Source of the DNA: Owenia fusiformis | Taxonomy: Eukaryota > Annelida > Polychaeta > Sabellida > Oweniidae | Length of the DNA: 64,000 nucleotides | Assembly (NCBI GenBank): GCA_903813345.2 | Contig: CAIIXF020000006.1 | Coordinates: forward strand, 25,239,936 to 25,303,935 | Direction: 5' to 3' | Part shown: positions 21,568 to 36,500 of the stretch, piece after piece | Numbering within the stretch: position 1 is the first letter of the stretch | How the letters are laid out: the number at the start of each line of letters is the position of its first letter | Notes under the pieces: model-generated | Told to the model about the DNA's origin: nothing | Database searches by the model: none | What the model saw: only the letters and a program-made list of their open reading frames with translations | Translations under genes and position numbers: made by a program

Positions 21568-24500
21568 TCATCGCTTGAATATGATCTTTTCAAGGCGCAT
21601 GAATGGTGCTTCTAAAGCCAAAGAGACAAAAAATGAAACACCATATGTAGCAACAAGCATTCCAAGGAATGTTACAACGATATTCAGATCTGAGATGTAG
21701 AAAACAGTTTCGCGGCTATAATAATAGACCATCAATAAGATTGGATGAATGAGGTAGGCGCAGTAGGTGAGACGACTGAGAGGAACCAGGGCAGACCAGG
21801 ATAGTAGCGTGTTCACAAATCCTGAAATATAAAAATTATATAGTCCATCATCACTTGCAACACTACATTCTCCAATAATAAAATGATCCCTATACTTCTT
21901 GGTTTAAAGGAATATTCCTTGCCAAACCATCTCTCTCCTCATATGGTAGCTATAACCATATATATGCTTGCCATGTTTAGCAAAACACGCAAAAATGTTT
22001 TGATATGGTCAAATTTGATCACTTAGAAATGTGATGCTCAATTCCAGTAAGCTGCCATCTTTTAAAATTTCACACAGGAAGTGATGTCATCGACTCTCAA
22101 CTTTGCATATAGCATTAGGTGAGGAGCTATTAAGAATTACAAAACCAGCTAAATATTCTTTTTCAACTTTGTATCTTATTTAAACAGGCAATGCGCCTAT
22201 TTTTGAAGGAGAAAGGACAAAATATTATTTGAGACATGTCACTCACACAGTCAATCAAATATGATAAAAACTTTTATTTGGGATAATACTGATGTGAAAA
22301 AAAATCACTTGCATAGAAAAACAGCATTTGAAGTTCAGAGATTGAAAAAAGTGAATTACCACTTTTCACAAAGTGTATGTTTTAAATAACTCTTGGATTA
22401 AAAGATGGCGTATGCTTGAAAATCCTATCAAAAATGAATGGATAATTAATGCAAACAACAATGCCATCTTTCTATCGCATTGCTAAAAACTTGACATATA
22501 AAAATTGATAGATCAAAAATATTTTTTCATGATCTAGTGTCAATTCTGATGTGGTCTTTTTGAGCTGTTTTTGGTGTCAAATGAAAGATGAGGTACTTAT
22601 TTATCCATTGGAAATACAATGAAGATTTAAAGTGAGACTTCATTTACGCACCTTATCCCTTTAATCCTTCTGAAAATCTCTTCTTTTATTCTAAGTTGAC
22701 AAGCCCTGAAAATATTTTTGCACAGAAAGTAATGGTCACTTGTCTAGAAGTGATTTTGTGCTACTTTCCTATACTGTTATGGGCAAGGTTATAGAAGTTG
22801 AGAGTTGATGACATCACTTCCTGCAAGAAATCTTAAAAGATGGCAGCTCACTGGAAATAAGCACTAGATTTTTAAATGATCAATATTGACCATATTAAAA
22901 CATTTTCCCATGTTTTGCTAAATATGGAAACTATATATATGATTATAGCTACCATATCAAGAGAGAAAGGGTCTGGCAAGGAATATTCCTTTAAGAAATT
23001 GTGCCCCTAAGTTATTAATATAGTGTACCATATACCTAATCAGTGATCTCCCCAGGATTTCTTCTCAGGTGGGTGCAAAATTCTCATTTTCACAATTCAG
23101 ACCAAAATTGGTCAAATATGCCAATTTTTCATGATTTTTCTCATTTTCAAGTGGGTGCAAATGGATTTTCAGGTGGGTGCAAGCCTATTTTCAAAATCTC
23201 AGGTGGATCCAATTGCTTTAATCCTGGGGAGATCACTGCTTATTGTGAATTGTGGTCCTATGTTACTTATACTTTACATATAAGTATAACATTACATATA
23301 AGTATAGAGTCCATTTCACTGCTTCATTTCGTAAGTAGAACGGCAAAAATAAGAAATTGGGAGACCATTGTGCAATAATATATGGAAAAGTATATTCATA
23401 ATGTACATGAATGACAATTGCATATTTCAGATTTTTTAGTTTTTTGTGCAATAAGCCTGTGCCGTCTTGTAATTTGAAGAATTTCAGCCATGTTAATCTT
23501 ATTGAAAATAACATGGCAGAGAAACATCCAAATATAAGAGGCCACACACTTTATAAGCCAAACTAGAAGCAATCCAAGATATACAAATGTCATTCATGTA
23601 CATTATGAATATACTTTTCCATATATTATTGCACAATGGTCTCTCAATTTCTTATTTTTGCCGTTCTACTGACGAAATGAAGCAGTGAAATGGACTCTAG
23701 TTTACTTTCCAACAGGTTAGTGTTAGCTATGTGATGAACTGTTCCCTTAGGTTAGCTATATAGTGTACTGTACTTCTAGGTTAGTGTAGGGTATATAGTT
23801 ACTAGTGTACTGTACCCTTAGGTTAACTGTACATTGCCCTAGGTTAGCGTTAGCTATGTAGTGAACTTTACCTTTAGGTAAGTGTTAGCTATATAGTGTA
23901 CTGTTCCCTTAGGTAAGTGTTAGCTATATAGTGTACTGAACCCTTAGGTAAGTGTTAGCTATATAGTGTACTGAAGCCGTAGCTGTATATATTGTACTGT
24001 ACCCTAAGGTTAATGTTAGCTATATAGTGTACTGTACCCTTAGGTTATCTGTACTGAGCCCCTACTTTAGTGTTAGCTATGTAGTGAACTTTACACTTAG
24101 GTTAATGTTAGCTATATAGTGTACTGAACCCTTAGGTTAATGTTAGCCATATAGTGTACTGTACTTCTAGGTAAGTGTTAGCTATAAAGTGTACTGTACC
24201 CTTAGGTTATCTGTACTGAGTCCCTAGGTTAGTGTTAGCTACGTAGTGAACTTTACCCTTAGGTTAATGTTAGCTATATAGTGTACTGTTCCCTTAGGTT
24301 AATGCATAGTGAACTTTACCTCCATATCCTGTTACACAAGCAAAGACCACCCATCCTAGGCCCATACTCCACACTGTACGTGATACTGCATCATATAAAG
24401 CCATGACGTCAGGAGATATTGGAGCTTCGTTGAATAGACCATATAACCCATATTGTGTTGACAGTGAAAGTCCAGCAGCCACTATCCATCCAAACACAGC

Positions 24501-27500
24501 TACAGTCTACAATTCAGAAACAGTGTCTTCTCATTAATAACAATGCTTAATTATGGAGAGCTGATACCAACAATGGTCATATATCATGCATGATAGACTG
24601 AGGTAATACCTACTATTTGTCATATATCATGCATGTTATACTAGGGCATATATCCCAGAAATTATCTACATTGTATAACATTTCTTGGGCTATTCAAATA
24701 AAGGAATAAAGGAATTAGAGAGACAGTGATTGTACGAGGTTCCATGTAATCTTATTGGAAATTGTGCCAATATTTCTCTTACAATTCTAATTTCATTTTC
24801 TGGAAAATATATACATGTATATACTTAGTACATTTTTTTTTACTTATTTCATTAAAACATAATATCCTTGATGCGAGTAGAAATAATCTTGATTTACGTC
24901 ATTAAAATTCACAATTCAGTCAAACTGATGTCATATTTGGAATCTATGTAACGACCCTCACTCTGCGTGGTAAGCGCAAAAGGTTGTGGTAGCGTTAAAG
25001 GGTTGATGAGTGAGTGGAAGAATCGTCACATTATTACCGGGTCCGTGTTATGATTGTATATGCTCTCGAGGGTTTTGCAGACATGACTGGTTGAATGGCA
25101 AAATGGCTGAATATGTCGCACTGCGACATAAAACATACACCTAACTGACAAAACAGATGATTTAGTTTAAATATAAATGAAAACATAATTATGGGTTTAT
25201 TTACAATATGATTATAAAATGAGTATAGTAATTATGACAATTACACACATAGTGTGGAAATATAAATATGAATAAAAGTTCTGATATTGTGATACCTGAA
25301 TGATATATGGTGCAGCGTTACTCAATGGCAACGGGTACCCACATTCAAGGATTACGCACAAAGGTGAATCATTATGCAATTAAGATCCCTGAAATGTGGT
25401 TACGATAATATACATAGTATTTCCTATCAAGTACAATACATACTCAAGTAAGATTACATAATTACCAAGAAGCTGATACTGTAATTACACATTATTGAGC
25501 TCATATTCATAAATCCTACATTAACTACACATATAACATACAATACTTTCATCTGGGAGAGTGTGTGACACAACTGGTGACCAAATAAACATACATAGCA
25601 ATATGTATTACCATGACTTTGCAACAACCTTTGACAATGAGAACAACAACAACTGGGACCTTGGAGTGTACGACATGACGCAAAGAACCTAAGTACAACC
25701 ACTGACAAAATGTAAGACCGACTAGAAATATCAACGCAACATTATGTATTCACAAGCTTGGGTGAAACATACCAAATAATGACTATAACAATGAATTGTA
25801 CAACATTTGATTCAACATACCAATTAGTGATAACAATGTTTACATGACTGCTTATTATGTAACATGCTAGGGAAATTAATGTCATATAACATGTGGGTGC
25901 AATCACATGACATGGATATACATGTCACGCAACAAGTGGGCGCCTGCTATGAAACATGCCGACGCGTGCTACATGACATATGGGTGCGATTACACATCAT
26001 GTGGGTACATGCTATGTAACAAGTGGGTGCATGTTATGTAGTAAGTGATCAATCATGAACATGTGTGAAACTGTATACCCAAGTTGGTAGTAGTACATCA
26101 CCAACTTATAATATTCCATGACACAACATAAGGGTGGGTGCAACAACTTGTATTCCCTTTGGTAATATTGGGTGCAACAAATTGTATCTCCCTAGGGTGG
26201 CTTTGGGGAAAGCCATACATGCATACAGTATATAAATTATAGTACGACCTTAATGCAACGATACAATAAAACCGACACTCCAACCATCGATAAACAATAG
26301 AACAGTTCAAGCTCAAAACTAGTATCAGGCTAGACCATAAACCAGGGTTCCATCAGGGTTTAACTCAACACCATCATCTATCTGATACTAACTGTTGCCC
26401 AACAGTAAGACTTGAACTCCATAAGCCGACTACATACAAGCGAGACATTATGTAACATACAGCTGCACAGGATAGTTTGCAGTGTACCAAAACATGATCA
26501 ATTTGGGTATTGATCATCAACAATGATGTAAACTGACATGATCAAACTGGGTATTGATCAACAACAATGAAGCAAACTGACATGATCAAACTGGGTATGT
26601 TGATCATCAACCATGTAAACCAAATATGGGTCAAATAATTCCAATGTGCTTTTGCATTAACAAGTCAAATCCAAATCCAAATGTAATACTTGCCAATTTG
26701 TCACACTCGATATACATAGAGTGCACACAGCTTGAAATGAGGTGTAGGGTGTCCATCCACATGAGGTATCTGCATCAGCATATGAGTGGTTGGTTGTTGG
26801 TGGTATGTAGTTCGCCATTTGACAAACGTGCTGACATGTGCAAGTGATGCGGGAGGGGTGAACCTCAAACTTTAAGCCTGATTCGGGGGTCAGACTTCGT
26901 GCAAATCCTGTTGTAATCACCTCATGTGGACGGACGACTTACTGGTGTAAATCGTGAGACAGTTTAGACACCTCGACGGTCAACGATAGCGACATTTTGA
27001 GTGAAGATAGCGGAGCAAATCACAAATGATTTACTCGAAAAACATAAGATGGCTACCTGTCTTCTGCGCACGCGCAGCGCCCTACATAAATTACGAACTT
27101 ATGTAAATCCACAAAAACGGCCATAACTTCGCCAATACGGGACCAATTGCAAAGTTTAAACTACTTATAGAGAGCTGAATTTACGTATTATGTGCATATC
27201 CTACTAGATTAATGATAAAACATAGTAAACAGGGTGAAATTTAGACCAGAAAACTACGACAGTAACCTTGACCTTTTTACGTCAAAAGTAGGAACGGAAC
27301 TAAGAATAGTTCGAGAATTACGCCAAAAGTATGAACGGGAGCAACAATATCCACAAATTACTACAATAGGACACTTTAGTGGATAATAACGATCTAAACA
27401 TGTATGTGAGTATATAAACAACATTAAAAGAAAACCCAACAGTGGTGAGACATCGAACTGACATTACTTAATAGCGGCAAACAAGAAAGTAAATCTGTTG

Positions 27501-30500
27501 GGTTATCACATCTACATGTAAAATTACATCTAGAAATATGGTTTTGAAAAGAGTTTATCAACTTTGAAAATTTAATTTTATTTGAAAATGTGACTTTTGG
27601 GTCGGGGAGATTCCCCATAGACCCCATGTTGTAAAACCACAAAACGTGAAATATCTTTTCTTGTGTTGGGCAGATAATATTTTCTTTTACTGGTCATATT
27701 TCAATTTGAATAACTTTCAGACACATAAGGGTAATATGAAAAGTGAACCATTAAAACTGATGAATATTCAAGTTTAAGGGAATTTTGTAATACCCTGCCA
27801 TGTTATTTCCCCCGAATCAGCCACCTGGTGGCGAAACTGGTAACCACCTACTCGCATCTGAGTAATTACATTTATACAGATTTGTGCCAATATTTATCTT
27901 ACAATTCTAATTATTTCATTTTCTGGAAAATATATATATGTATATACTTAGTACATATTTTTTTACTTATTTCATTAAAACATAATTACATTTATACAGA
28001 TTTGTGGCCATGACACCTATATAGGTGTATATTTGACCACATTTTAAAATGTTAATCAAAGAAAGATAAGTCTATATACAAGATGGGACACTCAAATACT
28101 GTACTCCCACTAATATTTGACACTATTATATTTCGTGTTTTTGGCATTTTGAAATTTCGCGGCTATTATATTTCGCTAATTTTCAGTTTTTTGAAATTTC
28201 ACAGCTATTAATCTGGTTACTGTTCATCCTATTGTTTTCCAAGGGAGTCATTCAAAAGAGCTTAGCTTTTTTATTATTAGACTCCAGATGTAAATCTGGA
28301 GTCTATTACTTTTGCCAGTATTCTTCTTCTTCTTCTTCTTTATTATTATTCTCTACACGTTTTCTCAGTAGTCAGAAGACATTGAGTCAAGACCTGTATA
28401 TGGTCAATTTAGGTCCAGCATTTAGTTTCTCGGAAATTGGGTCAATTTTTTATCTAGGTCAAAGGTCAAGAACTAGGTCAAATCTTACATTTTCAACCTT
28501 CTGTCTATTGTATTGTATTGTATTTTGTTTACCACCAATGAAGGTGAGCAATACCTCTTGGATATGTCCCGTATATATACGGTCGTAATTTACGTAATTA
28601 ACATGGAAGATAGACCCAGAAACCCCTCCTTGAAGGAGCCCTGTGTTCTTTTATGTGCACTTATACATAGACATACAAGTACACACCACAGCCTTTTGTA
28701 CGAGTTGCGGACCACTCAGTCAAATACCCTGAAGTACTTCACGCAAACAAGCAAATTTAGTCTTGCCTGAACCGGGGATCGAATCCGGGACCTATCGCAT
28801 AAGAGGTACCTGCGCTACCGCTGAGCTACACGGGTGGAATTATCTTTGTCGTTATTTATCGAAACGTCTTCATCTTTTTTCATCATGTAGCTAAGAAACA
28901 GCGCTTTCATGAGTGTGCCATCAGATTTTTGATTACTGTTACCAATTTTGAGTTATGGCGTCCGGAATGTAGGTCAGAACAAAAAGTTCTCCAAATTCAA
29001 CATGTGAGTTATGAAATAAGTGTAGAATGATCTCAGGAATCAAAATCTGCAAACCAAATTTGGATCGGACTTCCGGTTTGGAAGTTATGGCGTTTTGAAA
29101 GCTCAGAAATCGCTAAATTTGGTGCCCATGTTAAGTCAATGGGAAAAAAGATTTTTTTGAAGTGAAAAATACGAAATATAGACTGAGTTCAGCTAAATAT
29201 AATGAAAGCTTTTAAAAGAATGCGACCTCAAAAGCCATCTAGCTTCAAAATTTGGACACCAAAATGCCTAGGTCAAAATCTAGGTCAAATTCAAAGTTTT
29301 TCCTTAGTTTTGCGATTCTGACACTGCACTTTAATTATATTCTTCGAAATTGTGTATACATGTAGCCAAGAGTGTGCTAATAGTGTTAGCCTTTTGCCGT
29401 CAGAGAGTACTTTGACCCACTTTTGAGATATGGTGTCCGAAAAGTAGGTCAAAATAAAAAGATCTCCAAAGTTAACATATGAGTTATGAATTAAGGGTGG
29501 AATTTTCTCAGGAATCCGAATCTGCAAACCAAATTTCGATCCGACTTCTGGTTCGAAAGTTATGGCGTGTCCGAAAAGTAGGTCAAAATAAAAATTCGCC
29601 AAATTTAATGTATGAGTTATAAATTAGGGGTAGAATTTTGTCAGGAATCCGAATCTTTACATCAAATTTCGATCCGACTTCCGGTTCGGAAGTTATGGCG
29701 TTTTGAAATTTCGGAAAATCGATCTGATGGTATCCTGATAGAAAGTCAAGAGTAGATAAGAAAATATTGAAAAATTCATCCATCCTTCCTATCTGATCCT
29801 ATCCTATCATATCTTTTCTATCTATCCTTCCTTCGTATCTTTTCCTTCCTATCCTCTCCTATCATATCCTTTCTTCCTATTATGTTCTATCCTATCCTTC
29901 TTATTCTATCCTATCGTTCCTTCCTATTCTATCCTATCCTACCTTCCTATTTTATCCATCCATCTTTTTCTGGATGACTCAGCTTATTCTGGAAGACTCG
30001 GCTTATTCTGGATGACTCGGCTAAAAAAAGGTCTAAATCTGGAGTCTGAAATTGAACTTGTTCAATTTCCAAAGTCTAGTTATTAAAGAGAGAATCAGAT
30101 ATAGCGAGCAGGCTAAACAAAAAATTGTTTCAATTGTAGAATATTTTTGGCTCATGTCATTCCTTGTCATGTCTATTTTCTAAAAATCACAAAAGTGCAT
30201 ACTTTATTCCAGGAAAACTAAAGATTTTTACAATTATGTATTATTTTTCTATAAGAATGGTTAGCATTCTTATTATTTGAGAGAATTTAACCATTTTTCA
30301 CTCATTTTTGCACTTTGAATCATTAATAACTTCACCCATTTATAACATGTTGTGAATCTTTTGGGAGATATTGTATTTGATATTGTAAGGAATAGATTGG
30401 TAGGTCAATTATACATGTTGGTTGTAATTTTGTCACCCCTATAGCTCAGATTCTGCCTTTAATATTTTTATTATTCTTAAATCATAGTAATTTAAGTACA

Positions 30501-33500
30501 AGAAAGCAAGACCAAATGCCATTTGGCATAACAGGTCGCTTTAACATAAATATAGTTTAGAAGCAAGTAATAATAAAACAAAACAAAAAATGCATAAAAC
30601 TATTGAAAAGTTTTGTTGTTAATTACTTAGTTGCTTAGTTGTTTAGTTGTTGGGGATATTTTGGTCCAGGAGGTTTGGGCAAGTTTTAGATTCTCAATGG
30701 GTGAATGTATATGATCTAACAAAGTTGAGCACAATGTTAAGAAGTAAGTTTTGTGAATCACGGCTAAGGGTATTTTCATAGAGGAGATATTTGACTTGAT
30801 CATTTCGGTTGGTGTAGATGTTCTCATCATAGAGAAGGTTGTTTTGTCTAAGTGCAGTAATCATGTTTGTCCTATCATCAGTATGGCGGGGGCAAGAAAG
30901 GAGAAAGTGCTTAGTATTTTCAGGGGATCCACATGGACACTTGTTGTCAGTTACACCAATAAAATTATGAGAGAAAAAGTGTTCTTTTAAAAAGAAATCG
31001 ACACGAAGTCTGTTTAAAATCTTCTCATTTGACCTTGTTAAGTTTAGCTTGGTTGTTGGAATGAAATTTATGTTTGGGAGAATTGTTGACCGAACAGCAT
31101 TTTTAAAACTAGAGATGGTTGGTAATTCTCTTATAAGTTGGCTAAGGTTGTTCCATTGTTTTATAATATTTAAGACAGGGGCTTTAAGGAGTCTGACAGA
31201 AACATTAGTTGGAATATTGTAAGGCATAGAATGTCTCAGTAGTCTGGTGGCTGGGTTTTTATATTTGTCAAATATGTTGCATATATATTGCGCTACATTT
31301 CTTTTATTTATTTTGAACATTATCCGAACATTTTTTTCATTTCTCCTTTGTCTTAGGGTTTTCCAGTTAAGGCATTGAAAAACTTTGGAGGTATCTGAGC
31401 CATGAAGAACACCTGCACATACTACACCTGCTTGATAGTGCAATTTGTCAAGTTTTGCTAATAGGACTAATGAGGCAGACCCATACAAGGCACTGCAGTA
31501 GTCAAAATTTGATGCTACATAGGAGCTATACATTGTTTCAAGGTGTTTGGATCTTATACTATTTGACAGATACTTGAGTGGATTAAGCAGTTTTTGAACT
31601 TTCCGTGAAAGATAGTTTATATGGTCTTCATAAGTCAAATTTTCATCAAGGATAAATCCAAGATGGTTACATGGAATGATTTCTCCGTCAAAATAAAGTG
31701 GCGTTTTTTGGAAGTTTTTGATCCGGTTTGAGTGGAATATGACTTGGGCACTTTTGGAAGGTTTGAATTTAAGGAACCATTTCTTTGACCACAGATTAAT
31801 TTTATTAAGATCATTTTGAATCTGATCGGTTTGAGCATTTGATGGATGAAAAAATGAATATAGAGATGTATCATCAGCATATATGTATGCTTCAGAGTCT
31901 AAGTTGTCTGGGAGGTCATTTATATAGATGAGGAACATGAGGGGGCCTATTACTGAGCCTTGAGGAACACCAGAGTTAAAGAAGTTGTTGTCTGAGAATT
32001 TAGAATGTTGGTCATTGATTGATACACAAACTTTTCTATTCCTCAGGTAAGAATCACAAAGATCAATTGTCTTGCCGTTAATTCCATAAGATTTCATTTT
32101 GTGTATTAAGAGCGAATGCGGGACGGTATCAAACGCAGCCGAAATGTCGAGATATACTGAGTTAATACAGTTTCCTTGTTCCATTTGATGATAAATATAG
32201 TCAGTAATTGCTAAAAGTTGAAGTTCTGTGTTGTGGCCAGGGAGAAAACCTGACTGAAACTTGTATAAGAGGTCATTATCCATAAGGTGTTTCATGATTC
32301 TAGCATGGAGTACCTTTTCAAAAATTTTGGAGAAAGTGCTTAATAATGTTATCGGCCTATAGTTTTCAACGAATGACCGGTCAGATTTCTTATGAATTGG
32401 AGAAATATTTCCCAACTTCCAACAGTCAGGAAATTCTGACTTTTGGAAAATGAAGTTAAAAAGTGAAGAAAGTTGGATTGATAGAGTGGCTGAGGCAATT
32501 TTCACCATTCTGTTATTTATTCCATCAAGACCGCATGCTTTGTCACGTTCAAGAGACTGTATGATTTTATTTATTTCATCAGGTGTTGTCGTAATATTGT
32601 CAATTTCTTGATTGCACCTTTTTGGAAAATTAGGAAAGACCATATCCCCATTTGATTTTGACTTACGAAAAAGTTTTTATTTTTTTCTGATCTCAAGTTT
32701 GATTTTTTTGTTAATCCATGGCTGGTCATTTGCCTTGGTTATGTAAGTTTTCTGCGGAATGTTATTGGAAAAAATGTCAAAAACATTGCGAGTAAAGTTT
32801 TCAGTAGTTAAGTTCACATTTTCATTGTTATTTATGAAAATGTCGGTCAAATCGATATCGCTGATATTTGAGTTTATTTTATCTACATCTCCAAGATCAT
32901 AATTCCATATTAAGCTTAGCTTAATATAAATAAATGATATTAGGATAAGCTGATTATTGACACGCTCTGAATACCATTTCCTATTTGTGAGAAGATATTA
33001 AGGTTCTCATAGGATGCATTGATTATCCCAATATTCTTTTAATTAATCTGTTTGAATATAAATCGCGAATTAACACTAATGCTTTCGTTCAATTTGTGGC
33101 TTATTCAGCAATTTTGTGTTTTTTTGGTCCAAAACATTGACCCTGTCAACAAGGAACTATTTGGCCATTCCGTAAGAGACAGAGCGTAATTTGTTTGCAG
33201 GTTTTACTGTTATATGTTCAATTCAAACTGAAATATCTAATTTTTATTTTTATTTCATACAGGCTATGACACATTGATCAGTGGATGTCTGAGCGCCATT
33301 TGCAGCAGCTAAGTCTCATTTGTAGCAGCGAAGTGACATATAAAGAGCTAGGCTAGGATAATGAGGTGCACAAATTCAAAAATCCGCATGTATACAGCAG
33401 TGCTGATAGTGGTATCAGTGGCTCTCAGTCTCTATGTGCTATCTGGTTGGAGAGATAAACCAATCAAAACGCTTGAAACAGTTCATAGGGCATGGTCTGA

Positions 33501-36500
33501 CATTTCAAGATTATCCACCGGAATGTGCGAGTCTATATTCAACAGGAAGGGATGTCTGGATGCGCCTGAGTGTGGCTGGTGCGTAAATAATGACACCCAG
33601 TCATGCGTTCATGGTACCATAGATAGAGCGGCAAATCATCAATGCTCTAAATGGTGTTTCGAACACAATTATGGAAATTGCAGCATATATAAGAAGCTAA
33701 TTGTGTTTGGAAATGGGCCATCTTTGAAAGGATTTGACTTCTTAAAGACTAAAGGAGTAGATACATTAGGAATGAACTTAGCTTTTAGATACTGGAAGGA
33801 GATTGACTGGTGGCCCAAATATTATGCATCATTTGATACAGTGGTTAACATTGCTCACATTCCGGAGCTGATGGAAATGATTGAGAACTCTGATAAACGT
33901 GGCATGAGACTCTTCTTTACGAGATCAAATATTGCTAAAGAAGTGCCTAAACTGAAATCTCATCCAAAAGTGAAATTTTTCGAATATATTAAAGCTGGTA
34001 AAGACCAAAATATGGTAAAAGTGACTCGAAAGATCTCGACAGGTGCCTTATCTGCAAGGGTTGGGCAGTATTTAGGATATGAAAAGATTCTGCTACTTGG
34101 AATAGACATGAATTATATTGAGCACATCAATGGATCAACCTCAAAAGGAAAACAACTGATAATGAAAGAAACCCCTAAAAACAACTCAAACTATTTCTTT
34201 TCAAATTATCAAGTGAAAGGCGATGTGTATAATATCCCTAACAATGAGAAAGTTCATATAACAGCCTTCGAGCATATTTTAGCAGATGTCAAGAAACACC
34301 CAGAGTTTAATGTAGAATATTTTAATGGCAGTCCAGTGTCAAGACTCAAAGGAATTGGTTTCAAATTCATGACATTTGAAGACTTTATGAAACTTTGATA
34401 ATTATGGAAACTTGTATTCAACAAATAGCTACATGTACTTTAAAGGACGATTCTCGGTTTGGAGAACAGTCTCCAGGGCTAATAATTTTTTCATGAAAAA
34501 TATAGAAATATTACCCAAATCAAACTATGAATATTCAAAAGAGGACATTTAAATCTACAAGATGTAAAAATAACAAATTGGTCTGAAGCAGGGATAACGC
34601 TCAATTTGACAGATTCAATAAAATACAAGTCTCGATTTGGGGAAAAAAGTTCATCAGTGTACTGCGCTCATATTTTCAAATAATTCAAGTTTTTGAGGCA
34701 TTTTTTAGAAAAAGCAACAGACCTATTTTTACTAGATCAGTTTTTCATGCTGATAAAGATATTAAAAGATGACAGCTCAACGGGGTGGTCACGACACTAA
34801 ATTTTGGCATTTTTACCCCCCTAGGAAAATATTCTAGGGGGTACTATGAAACTAGTTCATAACTCAAAGGATATATGAGCTATTGTTCTCAGTTGTACAC
34901 CATACATTGCTAGTACAAATATGAATACTATCCTAAAGTTATAGGTTGATACCCTTATTGGTCTCAGAAAAATACAAAAAACAGGAAAAAGATACGCAAT
35001 TTTTGTCTTGCCAATTTTATATTTGTAGCTTCAAGCACAATATAACAGCTTTAACAGCTCATAGTAGTATTCTAAAAACATTTCCAAGCTATGTGTGGTA
35101 TTGTCATACATCTATTTTAGTTATGAAGTACTATTTTGTAATTTTAATATGACTTTATAGTGCCCTACCCCTGGAAAATTGAAGAAAGTGGATGTGGTGA
35201 ATTTTATCATTTTGCAGCATTAAGTTAGAAACGTGTATTGATAGACACCAAATCAATAAATTCATACCATCATCAAATGTTAGGTGACATTCTAATTCAT
35301 TTATTACTAGAATATAGGACTTAAGATATTTTATATGTAAGTTTTCAATTTAGTACATGTATCATAATGAAATCTAGTGTAATCACATACTAGAGAGGTT
35401 GGCATACAGTCCGGACATAGACATAACGTCTAAACATTATAATCATCAATTGATCTCATTTGAGCAACTAGACTATGGTGGTCATCATGCACAAGTAATG
35501 TACATTTGTATTTGCATAATAATGTTATAAAGGAGCATGTAGGTTATCGCAAACAACTTCAGACAATTCTAACTTGAATTATGAATATTTTCTGACCATG
35601 AACATGGGTATATCTTTTAGATCTATTCATTATCTTCAAGAAAAGTAAATATAATGATTGAAATCAGACCTAAGTGATATTAAAGGGAATGGCCCAATCA
35701 ACATACTTTTTACTAAAAATGTTGACCTAATTTTTACCAAAGATGCAACCTTTAATTATATTGTTGAATGCATAATTAGAATATGCTTTGAGACATGTTC
35801 TATTTCCTAAGAGGAAAAGTGGATTGCTCCAGGGACTTTAAAGACACCGAATTGTTAACATTGTTAAAATGATGGCATTTTTGGTGAAAATGAGGTCAAC
35901 AACTTTGAAAAAATATATTGATGGGTTGATTGCTAGTGAAATATCTCTGAGTCCGGTTGACTTAATTATCCCTGTATACCTGTCTTCATGGTCAGAAAAT
36001 AGTCATAATCAAAGATATAACTGTCTGAAATTGTTTGTGATTACTTACCTGAACCTTTCCAAGTCAAATCAGGAGTGACAAAATTATTTCCACCAAATTT
36101 TTGACATGTCTTCAAATACAACAATATTTTCTTCATAAGATAGAGTGTCACTTGTGAACTTTATTGATTGACCTGAAATCATACCACATCTTTATGACAT
36201 AGAAGCGAAATAGCCATATTGAACTTTAATGATGTTTGCCATTTTTCGACAATTGTCAAAAGGAGTTGGGTAAACAAGGCCATTTTAAGCCCCACCTGAT
36301 TTTCAAGTTTTCTCTTTATTTTATTTATCTATGTGATATATGTGTTTCAAAAATGTATGAAAATTTAGGTCAAGGTCATATTCCCCAGGTCAAGGTAAAA
36401 TTTAAAAAAATCATAATTTTCTACCAAAATATACCTTTTTGGTTAAAATATCACAAATATCTGTAGGAATTTAGTCTCATAGAGGTTGGAATTACAATAT

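Noticed and set aside
28766-28836. Functional tRNA gene
   Set aside because: The anticodon stem does not pair and the T-stem has a mismatch; it sits within a repeated element.
30694-32643. Host gene for a reverse-transcriptase-like protein
   Set aside because: Motif order, upstream linker with a stop, missing endonuclease and 3' tail match a truncated LINE.
35869-36466. Transposase remnants inside the foldback element
   Set aside because: Two short open frames (69 and 76 aa) show no catalytic motif or similarity I recognise.
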